Below are positions 1 through 8,670 of a DNA stretch of 64,000 bases, one piece after another (the first letter of the stretch is position 1; each line of letters opens with the position of its first letter). The notes beneath the pieces are model-generated. The model was not told the DNA's origin. It was given only the letters and a program-made list of their open reading frames with translations, and did not search any database. This stretch comes from Rhodobacterales bacterium HKCCE2091 (lineage in GTDB: Bacteria > Pseudomonadota > Alphaproteobacteria > Rhodobacterales > Rhodobacteraceae), in NCBI GenBank assembly GCA_015689685.1, contig WVSL01000005.1, positions 186,001 through 250,000 on the forward strand, read 5' to 3'. Made by a program: the position numbers and the translations under genes.

Positions 1-1
1 G

Positions 2-1099
2 GCGCGGCAGGACAGGCTCGATGCGATGGCGCAACTCTCGGGTGGCATCGCGCACGAGATCGGCAACATCCTCGGGTCGGTCCGGCTGTCCGCCGACACC
101 GCGCTTCTGACCGGCGGGCTCGCCGCGTCGACCGAACGGCAGTTCTCCACCATCCTGCGCGCCTGCGACCGCGGGGCGGAACTGACCCGGCGGCTCCTGA
201 CGATGGCGAAGGAGCCGCTGGTGGGCGGAAAGACGGAGGACGCGGTCGCCGTCCTGCGCGACGCGGTGGAGCTGTTCAGCCCCTCGCTGTCTGCCCGGAT
301 CGCGCTGGAAAGCGAGCTACCGCAAGGTCTCGTGGCGCTCGACTGCGCGGAGGCGGACCTTGGCAGCGGGGTTCTGAACCTGCTTCTGAACGCCCGGAAT
401 GCGATGAAGGAATCGGGCAGGGGAACGCGGATCCGGCTGACGGCAACGGTTGCCGACCGCATGCTCTCGATCGAGGTCGCCGATGACGGGCCGGGCATGA
501 ACCCCCGGCACCTCGCCCGCGCGCGGGAGCCGTTCTTCACCACCCGCCGCGATCATGGCGGCACCGGGATGGGCCTTGCCGTGACCGCCGCGGTCGCGGA
601 ACGGCTCGGCGGCAGTTTCGACCTGACCTCGGAGCCGGGCGTGGGCACGGTCGCGCGGCTGCGCCTGCCGCTGTCGGGCACCGTCACCCCGACCGACGCG
701 CCTGCGGAGGACGTGCGAGAGGTCGCGCGGCTCGAAGGCGTGCGCATCCTGCTTGTCGATGACGACGAACAGTTCCTCGACACCACCGCCGAGGCGCTGG
801 CGCTGATTGGCGCCGAGGTCACCCGTGCGGCGGACGCCGAAAGCGCGCTCGCGGAGCTGGATCGCGCGGCCGGGGCCTTCGACGTTCTCGTGACCGACGT
901 GGTGATGCCGGGTAGCATGGACGGCTTCGCGCTGGCGGAGCGCATGGCGGAGCGGTTCCCGTCGATCCGACCCCTGTTCCTGAGCGGCTATTCGGATTTC
1001 GAGGGGCGGGAGGGCCGCGGCATTCCCGGCATCCTCTTGCGAAAACCGGTGGCGCTGCCCGCGCTCGCCAACGCGGTGCGGATCACGATGTCGCGCTAG
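2..1099 (+). CDS. Hybrid sensor histidine kinase, C-terminal part (5' end outside window)
   Basis: The reading frame is already open at base 2, so the gene begins upstream and only 365 C-terminal residues are seen. In order they carry a HisKA H-box (GGIAHEIGN, phospho-acceptor His), an ATPase domain with N-box (LNLLLNARNAM), G1 (DDGPGM) and G2 (GGTGMGLA), then a receiver domain starting at VRILLVDDDE with acceptor Asp in VLVTDVVMPG and the conserved Lys in LLRKPVA. The ATG at 26 lies inside the H-box helix and cannot be the true start. Kinases of this layout transfer phosphate from the His to their own receiver or a partner regulator; the input domain and the signal are not visible. The gene converges on the next one with a 17-base overlap of the coding ends. 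Confidence 0.9.
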   Translation, partial: ARQDRLDAMAQLSGGIAHEIGNILGSVRLSADTALLTGGLAASTERQFSTILRACDRGAELTRRLLTMAKEPLVGGKTEDAVAVLRDAVELFSPSLSARIALESELPQGLVALDCAEADLGSGVLNLLLNARNAMKESGRGTRIRLTATVADRMLSIEVADDGPGMNPRHLARAREPFFTTRRDHGGTGMGLAVTAAVAERLGGSFDLTSEPGVGTVARLRLPLSGTVTPTDAPAEDVREVARLEGVRILLVDDDEQFLDTTAEALALIGAEVTRAADAESALAELDRAAGAFDVLVTDVVMPGSMDGFALAERMAERFPSIRPLFLSGYSDFEGREGRGIPGILLRKPVALPALANAVRITMSR

Positions 1100-2930
1100 G
1101 CGGGCCGCTTTCGGGGTAATCCCAGGAGGGGCCGGGTGCGATGCTCTGCTCGATCAGCACCTCGGCCGAGACAGGCTTGCCGAACAGGTAGCCCTGTCCC
1201 TGGCCGCACCCGATCTCGATCAGCAGATCGCGTTGCGCCTCGGTCTCGATCCCCTCGGCGACCGTCGCGAAGCCGGCGCGTTCGGCGATGGCGACGATGG
1301 CCTCGACCACGGCCGCATCGGTCGGACCGTTCTGAAGCCGCGCGACGAAGCTTCGGTCGATCTTCAGGATGTCGATGGGCCAGCCAGACAGATGCTGCAG
1401 GCCGCCGTAACCGGTGCCGAAATCGTCCAGCGCGACCCGCGCGCCACGGGCGCGAAGCTCGTGCAGGGTGCGGAATATCTGCCCGTCGGGCGCACCGAGC
1501 ATCGTGTTCTCCGTCACCTCGATGATGAGGTTCGACCAAGCGAATCCGTGATCGGAAAGCGCGTTCTGCAGATCGAACACGACCTCGGGATTGCGCAGGT
1601 CGAAGGAGGTGAGGTTGATGCTGAGCGTGGGCAGGCGGCCCTCGCCCGACGCCGCGACCTTGCGGTAGGCCTTCAGCGCCTTCGCGACGATCCGCTGCGT
1701 CATCCGCTCCGCGAGGCGGTAGTCCTTCAGGACGGAGTCGAAGGCGTCGGGCGTCATCAGCCCGCGTTCGGGATGATGCCAGCGGGCGAGAACCTCGTAG
1801 CCCACGACCTCGCTGTCGCTGAGCCGCACGATCGGCTGGAACCAGGACTTGATCTCGTCACGGGCGATGGCCTGGGCGAGCTGGCGGCTCATCTCGCGGG
1901 TGTTGAAGCGGTCGTGTACGTCGGGGTCGAACAGGGTCTGCGCCGAACGCCCCGACCGCTTGGTGGCGTAGAGGCTCGCATCGGCGAGCTCGAACAGGGT
2001 GCGGAAGTCTTCCGAATGCTGCGGGTAGAGCGATGCGCCGAGGCTGACGCGGCCGATCTCGGGCTTGCCGAGCGGCGCGGTCGCCCGCAGGACGCTGGCC
2101 CTAAGCCGCGACATCAGCGTGTCGATATAGGCCCGCCCGCGGGTCGGGAGCTCCACGAAGATCGCGAACTCGTCGCCGCCGATCCGGCCAGTGATCGCGG
2201 TGTCGGGCAGGTTGTGCTTCAGCGCGCGCGAGACGCACTTCAGGTAGTCGTCGCCGAACTGGTGCCCGAAGAGATCGTTGATCGACTTGAAATGGTCGAT
2301 GTCGAGCAGCATCAACGCCGCCGGCCCGCGTCGGTCGGCGAGCCGTTCGCGCACCTTCTCCTCGAAGGCAACCGCGTTCATCAGGCCGGTCAGGCGGTCG
2401 GTTTCGGAGATCTCCAGGAGTTGCAGGGCGCGCTTCTGCAGGGCGAGATGGTCGATCTCCAGGAAGATCTTCGCGTAGCTGGATTCCAGCATGATCTCGG
2501 CGGACCGGCAAAGCCACTGGCACGCCTCCGTCTCGGCGACGTCGTTCCACCCTTCCTCAGAGTACGACAGGGCGAGAACGCCGAGGCCGCGGCCCGACTG
2601 GTCGCGCAGGCACCACTGGAACACGCGGCCTTCGCGCCCGCCGAGCGTGGTGCGGAACGCGGTGCCCGAGATCGCATCGCTGGTGCCGCTGCCGCAGATC
2701 TCCGCGTATTGCTCCGCGATTCCGGCAAGGTCGCTGGACCCGACGTATTCGGGCAGGGAGGGCACCGCCGAGGCGAGGGTGGAATAGAGCCAGGGGCTGA
2801 GGCGCAGGCAATAGGAACGTGCCCGTGTCGCGACCGCGGCAGCCGACCCGGCCGCGACCATGACCTGTTCGATGTCCGATGCGAAAATTCCGCCCTCGTC
2901 ATTCGCGAGATCGGTCGAGCTATTAATCAC
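1083..2930 (-). CDS. GGDEF-EAL cyclic-di-GMP turnover protein
   Basis: 615 residues. Residues 1-165 form an unrecognised, possibly GAF-like input region with no clear membrane segment. A GGDEF domain follows with an intact GGDEF motif at 251-255, then an EAL domain with EVL at 379-381. Phosphodiesterase residues look present: the Asn in INLTS, the Glu in IIEVTENT, the Asp pair in ALDDFGTGY, the Lys in ILKIDRSF and the Glu in AEGIET. The product-inhibition RxxD site upstream of GGDEF is degenerate (NLPD), so feedback inhibition is probably lost. By family the protein makes and/or degrades cyclic-di-GMP; the net direction cannot be told from sequence. The start is GTG, chosen for the GGAG-like ribosome site upstream. 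Its closeness to the sensor kinase suggests a shared signalling role, but that is only inference. Confidence 0.92.
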   Translation of the reverse strand: MINSSTDLANDEGGIFASDIEQVMVAAGSAAAVATRARSYCLRLSPWLYSTLASAVPSLPEYVGSSDLAGIAEQYAEICGSGTSDAISGTAFRTTLGGREGRVFQWCLRDQSGRGLGVLALSYSEEGWNDVAETEACQWLCRSAEIMLESSYAKIFLEIDHLALQKRALQLLEISETDRLTGLMNAVAFEEKVRERLADRRGPAALMLLDIDHFKSINDLFGHQFGDDYLKCVSRALKHNLPDTAITGRIGGDEFAIFVELPTRGRAYIDTLMSRLRASVLRATAPLGKPEIGRVSLGASLYPQHSEDFRTLFELADASLYATKRSGRSAQTLFDPDVHDRFNTREMSRQLAQAIARDEIKSWFQPIVRLSDSEVVGYEVLARWHHPERGLMTPDAFDSVLKDYRLAERMTQRIVAKALKAYRKVAASGEGRLPTLSINLTSFDLRNPEVVFDLQNALSDHGFAWSNLIIEVTENTMLGAPDGQIFRTLHELRARGARVALDDFGTGYGGLQHLSGWPIDILKIDRSFVARLQNGPTDAAVVEAIVAIAERAGFATVAEGIETEAQRDLLIEIGCGQGQGYLFGKPVSAEVLIEQSIAPGPSWDYPESGPPSATS

Positions 2931-3059
2931 GGTCCCCTTCTCCGTGACCGGCCAACGCGTATCGGAACGATGGCCCGCACCCGCCGGCCGGTATCAGCGT
3001 GACTGCGGTGTTACGCACCGGCTTACCCATTCCATTGGTTAGAATAGTTAACGAAAGGT

Positions 3060-4100
3060 TTACGATTGCACGGTCTCCTTGTGGGCGGGGGTATAGGTTT
3101 CGGGCGACCACTCCGCCCAGTCCGCGACCCTGTCGAAGATCGCAGAAGACAGGCGCACGCCGCGGTTCACGAAGTAGCCCGTGGTATGGATCCCGATGAC
3201 GAACCGCTGGTCGGCGTTGCGGTCGTAATAGTAGATCGGGCTGCCGCTCTGGCCGCCCTCGGTGTCGATCCGGTATTCGATGAAGTTGTCGCCCGCGGGC
3301 CTGAGCCGCCCCGCGTTGTACCAGAGCGTGCCGTAGGGCTTGCCGAAGGATTGCGGATAGCCGGCATTGTTGGCGAGCAGCATGTCGACCTCGTCCTTGC
3401 CGTCCGTCTTCTTCTCGCCCACGCTCTTCAGCCCGAAATACCCGATCCGCTCGAAGAAGGACTCCGTCCCGACCATCTTGTCGACGTAGATCGCCGCGAC
3501 ATCGGTGGCGCGGTCGTCCTCTGTCAGATGGCGCAACGGAGCGCCGCGCCCCCACCTGCCGAGATAGTGGATGTCGGCCTCCGCGTTGTCCACGATGACG
3601 AAGCCGTAGGGGGCAAGTGGCCCGTTCCGTCCCGGAGTGATCCGCACCCGCTTGGCGAAGCGCGGCTCCATCAGGCCGTCCGACGTCCGGTCGACCAGCA
3701 CATGGGCGGCGGTCAGGACGCAATGCGGACCGGCGATGAACCCGGTGCCGAGCCCGATCGGCCCCTGGTCGAACTCCACCTCGAGGTGGCAGATGCAGCG
3801 CCAGGGCGTCATCGCGGTATCGACCACCTGCACCCGGCTGTCATGGCCGATCACGTTCTCGGGTTTCGCCGTCGGCAGCCGCTCGGCATCCGCCTGGCCC
3901 GCGCGGGAAAACATGCCGCCGTCGGGCCGCGCGGTCAGCAGTGCTGGCCCGCCGATGTCGGAGCTTTCGAAGCCGGTGGTCAGCGCGCGCAGCACGTCGA
4001 AGCCGGGAACCTCCTCGGGGCAGCCGCCGCCATTTGTCTCTGACATCTTGCCGGTCAGGATGCGCGCGAGGCGGCGGCGGGTGGTCATCGTGCGTGTCAT
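3060..4100 (-). CDS. Trypsin-like (S1/V8-type) serine protease, no signal peptide
   Basis: 346 residues. The chymotrypsin-fold catalytic triad is visible: His133 in VLTAAHVLVD, Asp200 in ATDVAAIYVD and Ser285 in GGQSGSPIYY, with a long loop between Asp and Ser. The first 110 residues carry no hydrophobic signal peptide, only a basic N-terminus, so the protein may act in the cytoplasm or be exported by a route not visible here. It is the second gene of a two-gene operon: the upstream protease-PLD gene ends 3 bases before this start. The Ser motif and domain size resemble glutamyl-endopeptidase/V8-like enzymes, but specificity cannot be judged. The substrate is unknown. Confidence 0.85.
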   Translation of the reverse strand: MTRTMTTRRRLARILTGKMSETNGGGCPEEVPGFDVLRALTTGFESSDIGGPALLTARPDGGMFSRAGQADAERLPTAKPENVIGHDSRVQVVDTAMTPWRCICHLEVEFDQGPIGLGTGFIAGPHCVLTAAHVLVDRTSDGLMEPRFAKRVRITPGRNGPLAPYGFVIVDNAEADIHYLGRWGRGAPLRHLTEDDRATDVAAIYVDKMVGTESFFERIGYFGLKSVGEKKTDGKDEVDMLLANNAGYPQSFGKPYGTLWYNAGRLRPAGDNFIEYRIDTEGGQSGSPIYYYDRNADQRFVIGIHTTGYFVNRGVRLSSAIFDRVADWAEWSPETYTPAHKETVQS

Positions 4101-4103
4101 GGC

Positions 4104-6941
4104 TCAGGTCTCCCCAAGGAACTCGGCGACGGAGATGCGGCGGTAGCCGGGCGGCGGCGGGCTTTCCGCACCTGCGGGAACCGTCAGGACCGGGCGCGCG
4201 GCGAGGCTTTCCCGCGCGATCCGGTTCCGTGCCAGGTGGGTCCAGTCGTAGTCGAAGATCTCCGCGAAATAGGCCGCCGCGCGGGGGTGGCGGATCAACA
4301 GGCTCGCGTCCCGGTTCGGCCCGGTGCCGCCGCCGGTCCAGTTCTGCGAGCCTAGCACCACGGCGTCGTCGTCGACCACGATGCCCTTCGTGTGACACTT
4401 GTCGAAGAAGCGGACGTGGTCCGGCCCGACGGGAAAGCCGAGCTCGCGCAGGCGGCGGAGCGTGTCGCGTTCCTGGCCGAAACCCTCGCGGAAGATCATC
4501 CGCACCTCGACACCTGCCTCCTGCTTTGCCCGCACCGCGTTCAGCAGCGCGAGGAAATGCGCCGGGGTCCGCGTGACATCGGTGGAGGGGCGGATCGACT
4601 GGTTCTCGATCCAGATGCGGTGCCGCGCCTCCCCGATCAGGCCGAGAAGAACCTCGGGGTAGTTGTCGGGTGTGAGCAGCGGTTGGACCGTGACCTCCTC
4701 GTCCAGCACGAGCGGCGGAAAGGCGCGGAACTCCGCCAGCGTCGGCACCCGTTCGAACTGCTCCTCGGGCACCAGCAGGTCGTCCGGTCCGGCCGTTACC
4801 GCCTCTGACAGCGCGGCCGCGGCGTTGTCCTTCAGGTCCTGTTCCAGGTGGTGGCGGAAGGTCGCGGCAAGGCCGGGATGTTCCACCACCGCCACCCATT
4901 CGCGGTTGTAGTCCCGCACCTCGTCGCGGGTCACCTCGTGCCCCGGCCCGGTCCCGACCGGGGCCACGTTCGACGACTGCCAGTTGCCGCTCGACAGCCA
5001 GAACGCCTTGTCCTCCTGCCGGTTGCCGCGCAGGCGGTCGGTCCAGACGGCGACCTTGATGTGATAGGACCACGGAAACAGCTTCTGGAAACCGATCGCC
5101 GCGGGCGCCCACCGGAACCGGTCGCCGAGGATGCCTTCCAGCGCCGCGATGGTCTCGCGCTCCGGCACGTCGTTCGCCTTGGTGCCGGACCCGATGTCGT
5201 CGGGCCGGGTCGCGTGGTCGCCCTTCTGCCGGTCGATGGTCATGTCGATGCGGCGGCGCGGCCGCCGGCGCGACGCGGCGTCCTGCAGCGTCGCGACGAC
5301 GTGGGGCGCGGTCATGTGGTAGATGCCGATGGTCAACTGCTCGTAGCGGTCGTCCTCGAGGAACCCCTTCAGGACCGGCCACCCGGCTTCCGGGCTGACA
5401 TGAAGCGTAATCCGCATCCGGTCGGTCACCGGGCCGAGTTCGAAGCGCGGGTCCGACAGGTCGCGCCTGTAGCCGGCGACACGCCCGGTGAAGCTCTCGG
5501 TACTGAGGCCGAGTCGCGTCTCCACGATCGTCTCCGCGGTCGCGGGTTCGGTGACGATCTCGACCCCCGACAGCCGCGGTGGCAGACCGAGCGTGTCTGC
5601 CCGCGCGCCGGGCATCACCGATACCACGACGCCGAAATCCTCGGTCAGCATACCGCCCCTGAAGAGCCGGTCCGCCTGCACCTTCAGGACATCGGAAAGC
5701 CCGGCGAGATGCGTCCGGACACGCGCCGCCGCTGCCTCCGCTGCCTCCCACCCGGTAACGGACTGGATGGAGGTCGCCGTAGTCGATGCAGGATCGCCGA
5801 GGCTGATGGAAATACGAAGTGGCACGACGAGATCGAGGCTGCCCCCGCCCGTTGTCGCCACGGCCGGGGACGTGGACGTTACCGCTCCGTCATCCTGCAA
5901 CGGCGGCAGGGTGCGCGCGGCCGTCTCCAGCCGCCACGGCCGGTTGGCTATCACCGCCCGTATGCCCGGCGCAGACACGGCGAAGTTGGTGTCGAAGGCG
6001 GCGCCGGAATGGTGCAGACCGACCGCCTCGCCGGTCCGGATGTCCAGCACCACCGACCCGCTGCTGCCCGGCAAGGTGGAGCAATCGTAGGTGATGTCGC
6101 CTGCCACCGCCGCCTCGAAGTAGCCTGGCGAAAGCCGCTTTCGCATCAGGAGGCTGCCGAAGACCTTGCGGAACGGTTCGGGGTCGTACCCGTTGCCGGA
6201 CCCCGGGTAGCCGATCACAGCCAGCAGGTCATCCGGCGCGACCGGCGCGGTCCGCAACGGGATCGGGCCCGCGATCCGGTCGGTTCCCGCCGTCACCGCG
6301 ACCCGCAGGATCGCCATGTCGGGCTGAAGGTTCTCCGACAGCCAGACGATCTCCGTCACCGGGAATTCCCGCGCCGGCCCGTCCCGCAGTTCCTCGCGGA
6401 AGTCGATCACCGCGGCCTGACGCTGGCTGAAATCGGGCACGCCGGGGCGGAAGGCGAAACCCTCGCCGCCGCGTTCCGCGAATTCGCGCGCGACATGGGC
6501 ATTGGTCACGACGATGTCGGCCCCGAGCTCACTGTCGAGGATCCAGCCCGTCCCGACCATCGTGGGAAAGCGGCTGTTGTTCCTCAGTTCGATCCGGCCG
6601 ACCGAGCGGATCCGCGGGTCGATCCTATGGCGATTGTCTTCCAGCGTCGACAGGAGCCGGTCGGAGGCGGCGCTGTTCGGGTCCACGAAGCGCAGGTCGC
6701 CGTCCGCTGTGTCCGGGTCCGACAGGAGAAAGCGGTCATCCGCGATTTCGAGGACGGGCCGGTACCAGCGCACGATCGCCTCGAGTTGCGCCTGGACCGT
6801 TGCGCCGGCCTCGAACCCTGACGCGGCGACGTCGAGACCCTCGGGGACCGGCAGGTCGGCAGGGCGCGGAATGTCGGGGCTGTGTGCCTCGATCCGTCGC
6901 ACGAGCCGCCTGAGCCGCGCATCGAAAGCGTTCGCGTCCAA
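4104..6941 (-). CDS. Trypsin-like protease fused to a phospholipase D-like domain
   Basis: 945 residues in three parts. Residues 1-110 are a helical unknown region. Residues 120-335 are a trypsin-like protease with His149 (VVTNAHVARE), Asp208 (QPDMAILRV) and Ser294 (LPGSSGSVVLD). Residues 540-910 are a PLD-superfamily region. The second PLD motif is a complete HxKxxxxD (His850, Lys852, Asp857, followed by GSQNWTGG); the first (His627, Lys629, followed by SSGNWQSSN) lacks the Asp at the expected spacing and may be modified. Residues 340-540 match nothing I recognise. There is no signal peptide or membrane segment. PLD-fold enzymes cut phosphodiesters in lipids or nucleic acids; which applies here is unknown. 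It is the first gene of an operon with the smaller protease at 3060. Protease-effector fusions occur in bacterial conflict systems, a possible but unproven reading. Confidence 0.85.
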   Translation of the reverse strand: MDANAFDARLRRLVRRIEAHSPDIPRPADLPVPEGLDVAASGFEAGATVQAQLEAIVRWYRPVLEIADDRFLLSDPDTADGDLRFVDPNSAASDRLLSTLEDNRHRIDPRIRSVGRIELRNNSRFPTMVGTGWILDSELGADIVVTNAHVAREFAERGGEGFAFRPGVPDFSQRQAAVIDFREELRDGPAREFPVTEIVWLSENLQPDMAILRVAVTAGTDRIAGPIPLRTAPVAPDDLLAVIGYPGSGNGYDPEPFRKVFGSLLMRKRLSPGYFEAAVAGDITYDCSTLPGSSGSVVLDIRTGEAVGLHHSGAAFDTNFAVSAPGIRAVIANRPWRLETAARTLPPLQDDGAVTSTSPAVATTGGGSLDLVVPLRISISLGDPASTTATSIQSVTGWEAAEAAAARVRTHLAGLSDVLKVQADRLFRGGMLTEDFGVVVSVMPGARADTLGLPPRLSGVEIVTEPATAETIVETRLGLSTESFTGRVAGYRRDLSDPRFELGPVTDRMRITLHVSPEAGWPVLKGFLEDDRYEQLTIGIYHMTAPHVVATLQDAASRRRPRRRIDMTIDRQKGDHATRPDDIGSGTKANDVPERETIAALEGILGDRFRWAPAAIGFQKLFPWSYHIKVAVWTDRLRGNRQEDKAFWLSSGNWQSSNVAPVGTGPGHEVTRDEVRDYNREWVAVVEHPGLAATFRHHLEQDLKDNAAAALSEAVTAGPDDLLVPEEQFERVPTLAEFRAFPPLVLDEEVTVQPLLTPDNYPEVLLGLIGEARHRIWIENQSIRPSTDVTRTPAHFLALLNAVRAKQEAGVEVRMIFREGFGQERDTLRRLRELGFPVGPDHVRFFDKCHTKGIVVDDDAVVLGSQNWTGGGTGPNRDASLLIRHPRAAAYFAEIFDYDWTHLARNRIARESLAARPVLTVPAGAESPPPPGYRRISVAEFLGET

Positions 6942-7390
6942 ACCCCTTCCCCTCGCAGGTCCCGATCACTTTGACACCAATACCGGAAATCTAGCCTCCG
7001 CCGCTGGCGATGCGTCAAGGTGGAGGGGAGCGTTTGACGCAGAATTCACGGGTCGGCCGGTGTCAGACTTGCGGGGCCTTGAGAAACCGCGCGTGAGGGG
7101 AAGCTGCGGGGGCAGGACCGCGCCCGCGAGAAACCCGATGCGTTCAGGCGCGGGACCCCGGAATGATTACGGCACCCGGAGCTTGAGCGGGGAGGATTTC
7201 ATCGTGAAGCGGGATTATCGATTTGCCAGTCGCATCCCGTCAGCTTTGCGGCAAATGCCGAGTTCGGTCGAGGCCGCGAGTCCCTCTGAGAGCGGAAATG
7301 GCATTGCACCTATTGAACATCGAAGGGGACATATTCTGCATGGAGGTGACGAAGGCTCCCATAAAGCGAACATCTCTCACCAAGCACCAG
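6942..7390. other. Intergenic region without a recognisable gene
   Basis: About 450 bases separate the protease-PLD gene start from the end of the LacI-family gene, both on the minus strand. The part from about 7200 to 7380 is less GC-rich than the surrounding genes. A weak minus-strand promoter can be imagined for the protease operon (TTGACG near 7018 and TAGATT near 6991, spacing about 19, longer than ideal). No hairpin strong enough to call a terminator for the LacI gene is seen. Short open frames occur but none has a convincing ribosome site together with gene-like composition. Confidence 0.5.
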
Positions 7391-8422
7391 TCACCCCTTC
7401 GGCGGCGCCGTGCTCGCCCTCGCGACAAGTTCCACGTCGATCATGTCGACCCCGGGATCGTCGCCGATCTCTCCCGGATGCTCCAGCAGGCCGAGCATCC
7501 GTCGCGCCGCGCGAAGTCCTATCTCGCGGCGGTCCTGCCGGATCGTGGTCAGGGCGGGGACGTAGTATTCCGACATGTCGATGTCGTCGAAGCCGATCAC
7601 GGAGATGTCCCCGGGCACGTCGATCCCGCGTTCCGTCAGTCCCGAGATGAGCCCGAAGGCCACCATGTCGGATGCGCAGAATACCGCGGTGGGCCGTTCC
7701 ATCATCCCGGCGATGCGCGCGGCCGCCTCGTGTCCGGATGCGAGGGAGAAGTCGCCGCGAATGATCCATTCGGGCCGCGCCGGCAGGTCGAGCCTCTCCC
7801 GCTCCGCCAGCATCCCTTCGCGCCGCGCGGCTGTCAGCACGTTGCCTTCGGGCCCAGTCACGTGCGCGATCCGCCGATGGCCAAGGTCGTGAAGATGCCG
7901 CACCGCCAGCCGCGCGCCCTTGGGATTGTCGCTGCGGATCGAGGGCAGGGTGCTGCCGTCGACCCATTCGCAGGCAAAGAGGATGCGGCCGTCCATCCCG
8001 GCGGCGGCGCAGGCATCCAGCGCGGCGGCGGGGATTGTCCCGTCGAGCGTCACCACGCCGTCGATGCGCCCGTCGCGGAACTGCCCCGCGATGACGGTCT
8101 CGTCCTCGGGCCGGTCGGCGGTGTCGGTGATCAGGACGACGTAGTCGCTGCCCGCGAAACCCGCCGAGAGGCCGGCCAGGATGCGCGAGAAGAACGGGTT
8201 GCCGAGGTTCGGGACGAGCACGAGAACCGCGCCGGCCCGCTGCATCCGGAGGTTGCGCGCAGCCTGGTTGACCCGGTAGCCGGTGGCGCGGATCGCCTCC
8301 TCTACCGCCGCGCGCGCCCGCGCCGACACCAGCCCGGGGTTCGACAGCGCGCGGCTCACCGTGGCGGTCGACACCTGCGCCGCACGGGCGACATCCTGGA
8401 TCGTGGCGGCCTTCTGCACCAT
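7391..8422 (-). CDS. LacI-family transcriptional regulator
   Basis: 343 residues. The start was chosen at the Met directly before the DNA-binding helix-turn-helix (ATIQDVARAAQVSTATVSRA), the normal LacI-family N-terminus; the upstream in-frame extension is not family-like. The hinge (NQAARNLRMQRAG) and the periplasmic-binding-protein-like effector domain (from VLVLVPNLGNPFFSRIL) follow at the usual length. By family it represses sugar or small-molecule uptake and catabolism genes and is released by an effector. It lies downstream of the SDR and flavin oxidase genes on the same strand, so these are likely targets, possibly with the divergent ABC importer. A 14-base LacI-type palindrome lies about 60 bases upstream of its start, suggesting autoregulation. 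Confidence 0.93.
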   Translation of the reverse strand: MVQKAATIQDVARAAQVSTATVSRALSNPGLVSARARAAVEEAIRATGYRVNQAARNLRMQRAGAVLVLVPNLGNPFFSRILAGLSAGFAGSDYVVLITDTADRPEDETVIAGQFRDGRIDGVVTLDGTIPAAALDACAAAGMDGRILFACEWVDGSTLPSIRSDNPKGARLAVRHLHDLGHRRIAHVTGPEGNVLTAARREGMLAERERLDLPARPEWIIRGDFSLASGHEAAARIAGMMERPTAVFCASDMVAFGLISGLTERGIDVPGDISVIGFDDIDMSEYYVPALTTIRQDRREIGLRAARRMLGLLEHPGEIGDDPGVDMIDVELVARASTAPPKG

Positions 8423-8482
8423 CGCCTCGCGCAGCCGTGGCTGCGGCCCTCCCTGCCGGTCGTGATCGCTCCGTGGCAATTG

Positions 8483-8496
8483 TGAAATCGTTTTCA
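8483..8496. promoter_or_regulatory. Putative LacI-family operator
   Basis: TGAAATCGTTTTCA is an almost perfect palindrome with the central CG and flanking TGAAA/TTTCA arms typical of LacI-family operators. It sits upstream of the LacI-family gene that starts at 8422, so autoregulation is the simplest reading. No matching second site was found by eye near the divergent oxidase/ABC promoters. Confidence 0.6.
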
Positions 8497-8554
8497 ACCC
8501 AAGGCCAGAAGAAAACTCGCCCGCGACGCGGCGCCACCCCCCGGTTCTTTGCCT

Positions 8555-8653
8555 TCGCAAATACCTTCCCGGGGGTGCGGGGGGGATGGAAAATCCCCCT
8601 CGCGCCTGTCCGGCGAGGACATCGCCGGGGCGACGGCCCCGACGGGGCCCGAG
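8555..8653. repeat. Intergenic repeat element, copy A
   Basis: This spacer between the SDR and LacI genes holds a block AAATACC-TTCCCGGGGGTGCGGG followed by G-run/C-run inverted repeats, and ends with a 22-base block at 8632-8653 built round GGCCCCGACGGGGCC. That block recurs exactly at 52360-52381, and the AAATA-TTCCCGGGGGTGCGGG part recurs near 46001. The hairpins are 3' of the SDR gene on the minus strand and may end its transcript. This looks like a dispersed intergenic repeat family. Confidence 0.6.
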
Positions 8654-8670
8654 CCGCGGCGACCGCCGGG

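Noticed and set aside
6942-7390. Small gene starting with GTG at about 7204
   Set aside because: The frame is open but has no family resemblance and runs on into sequence antisense to the LacI gene.
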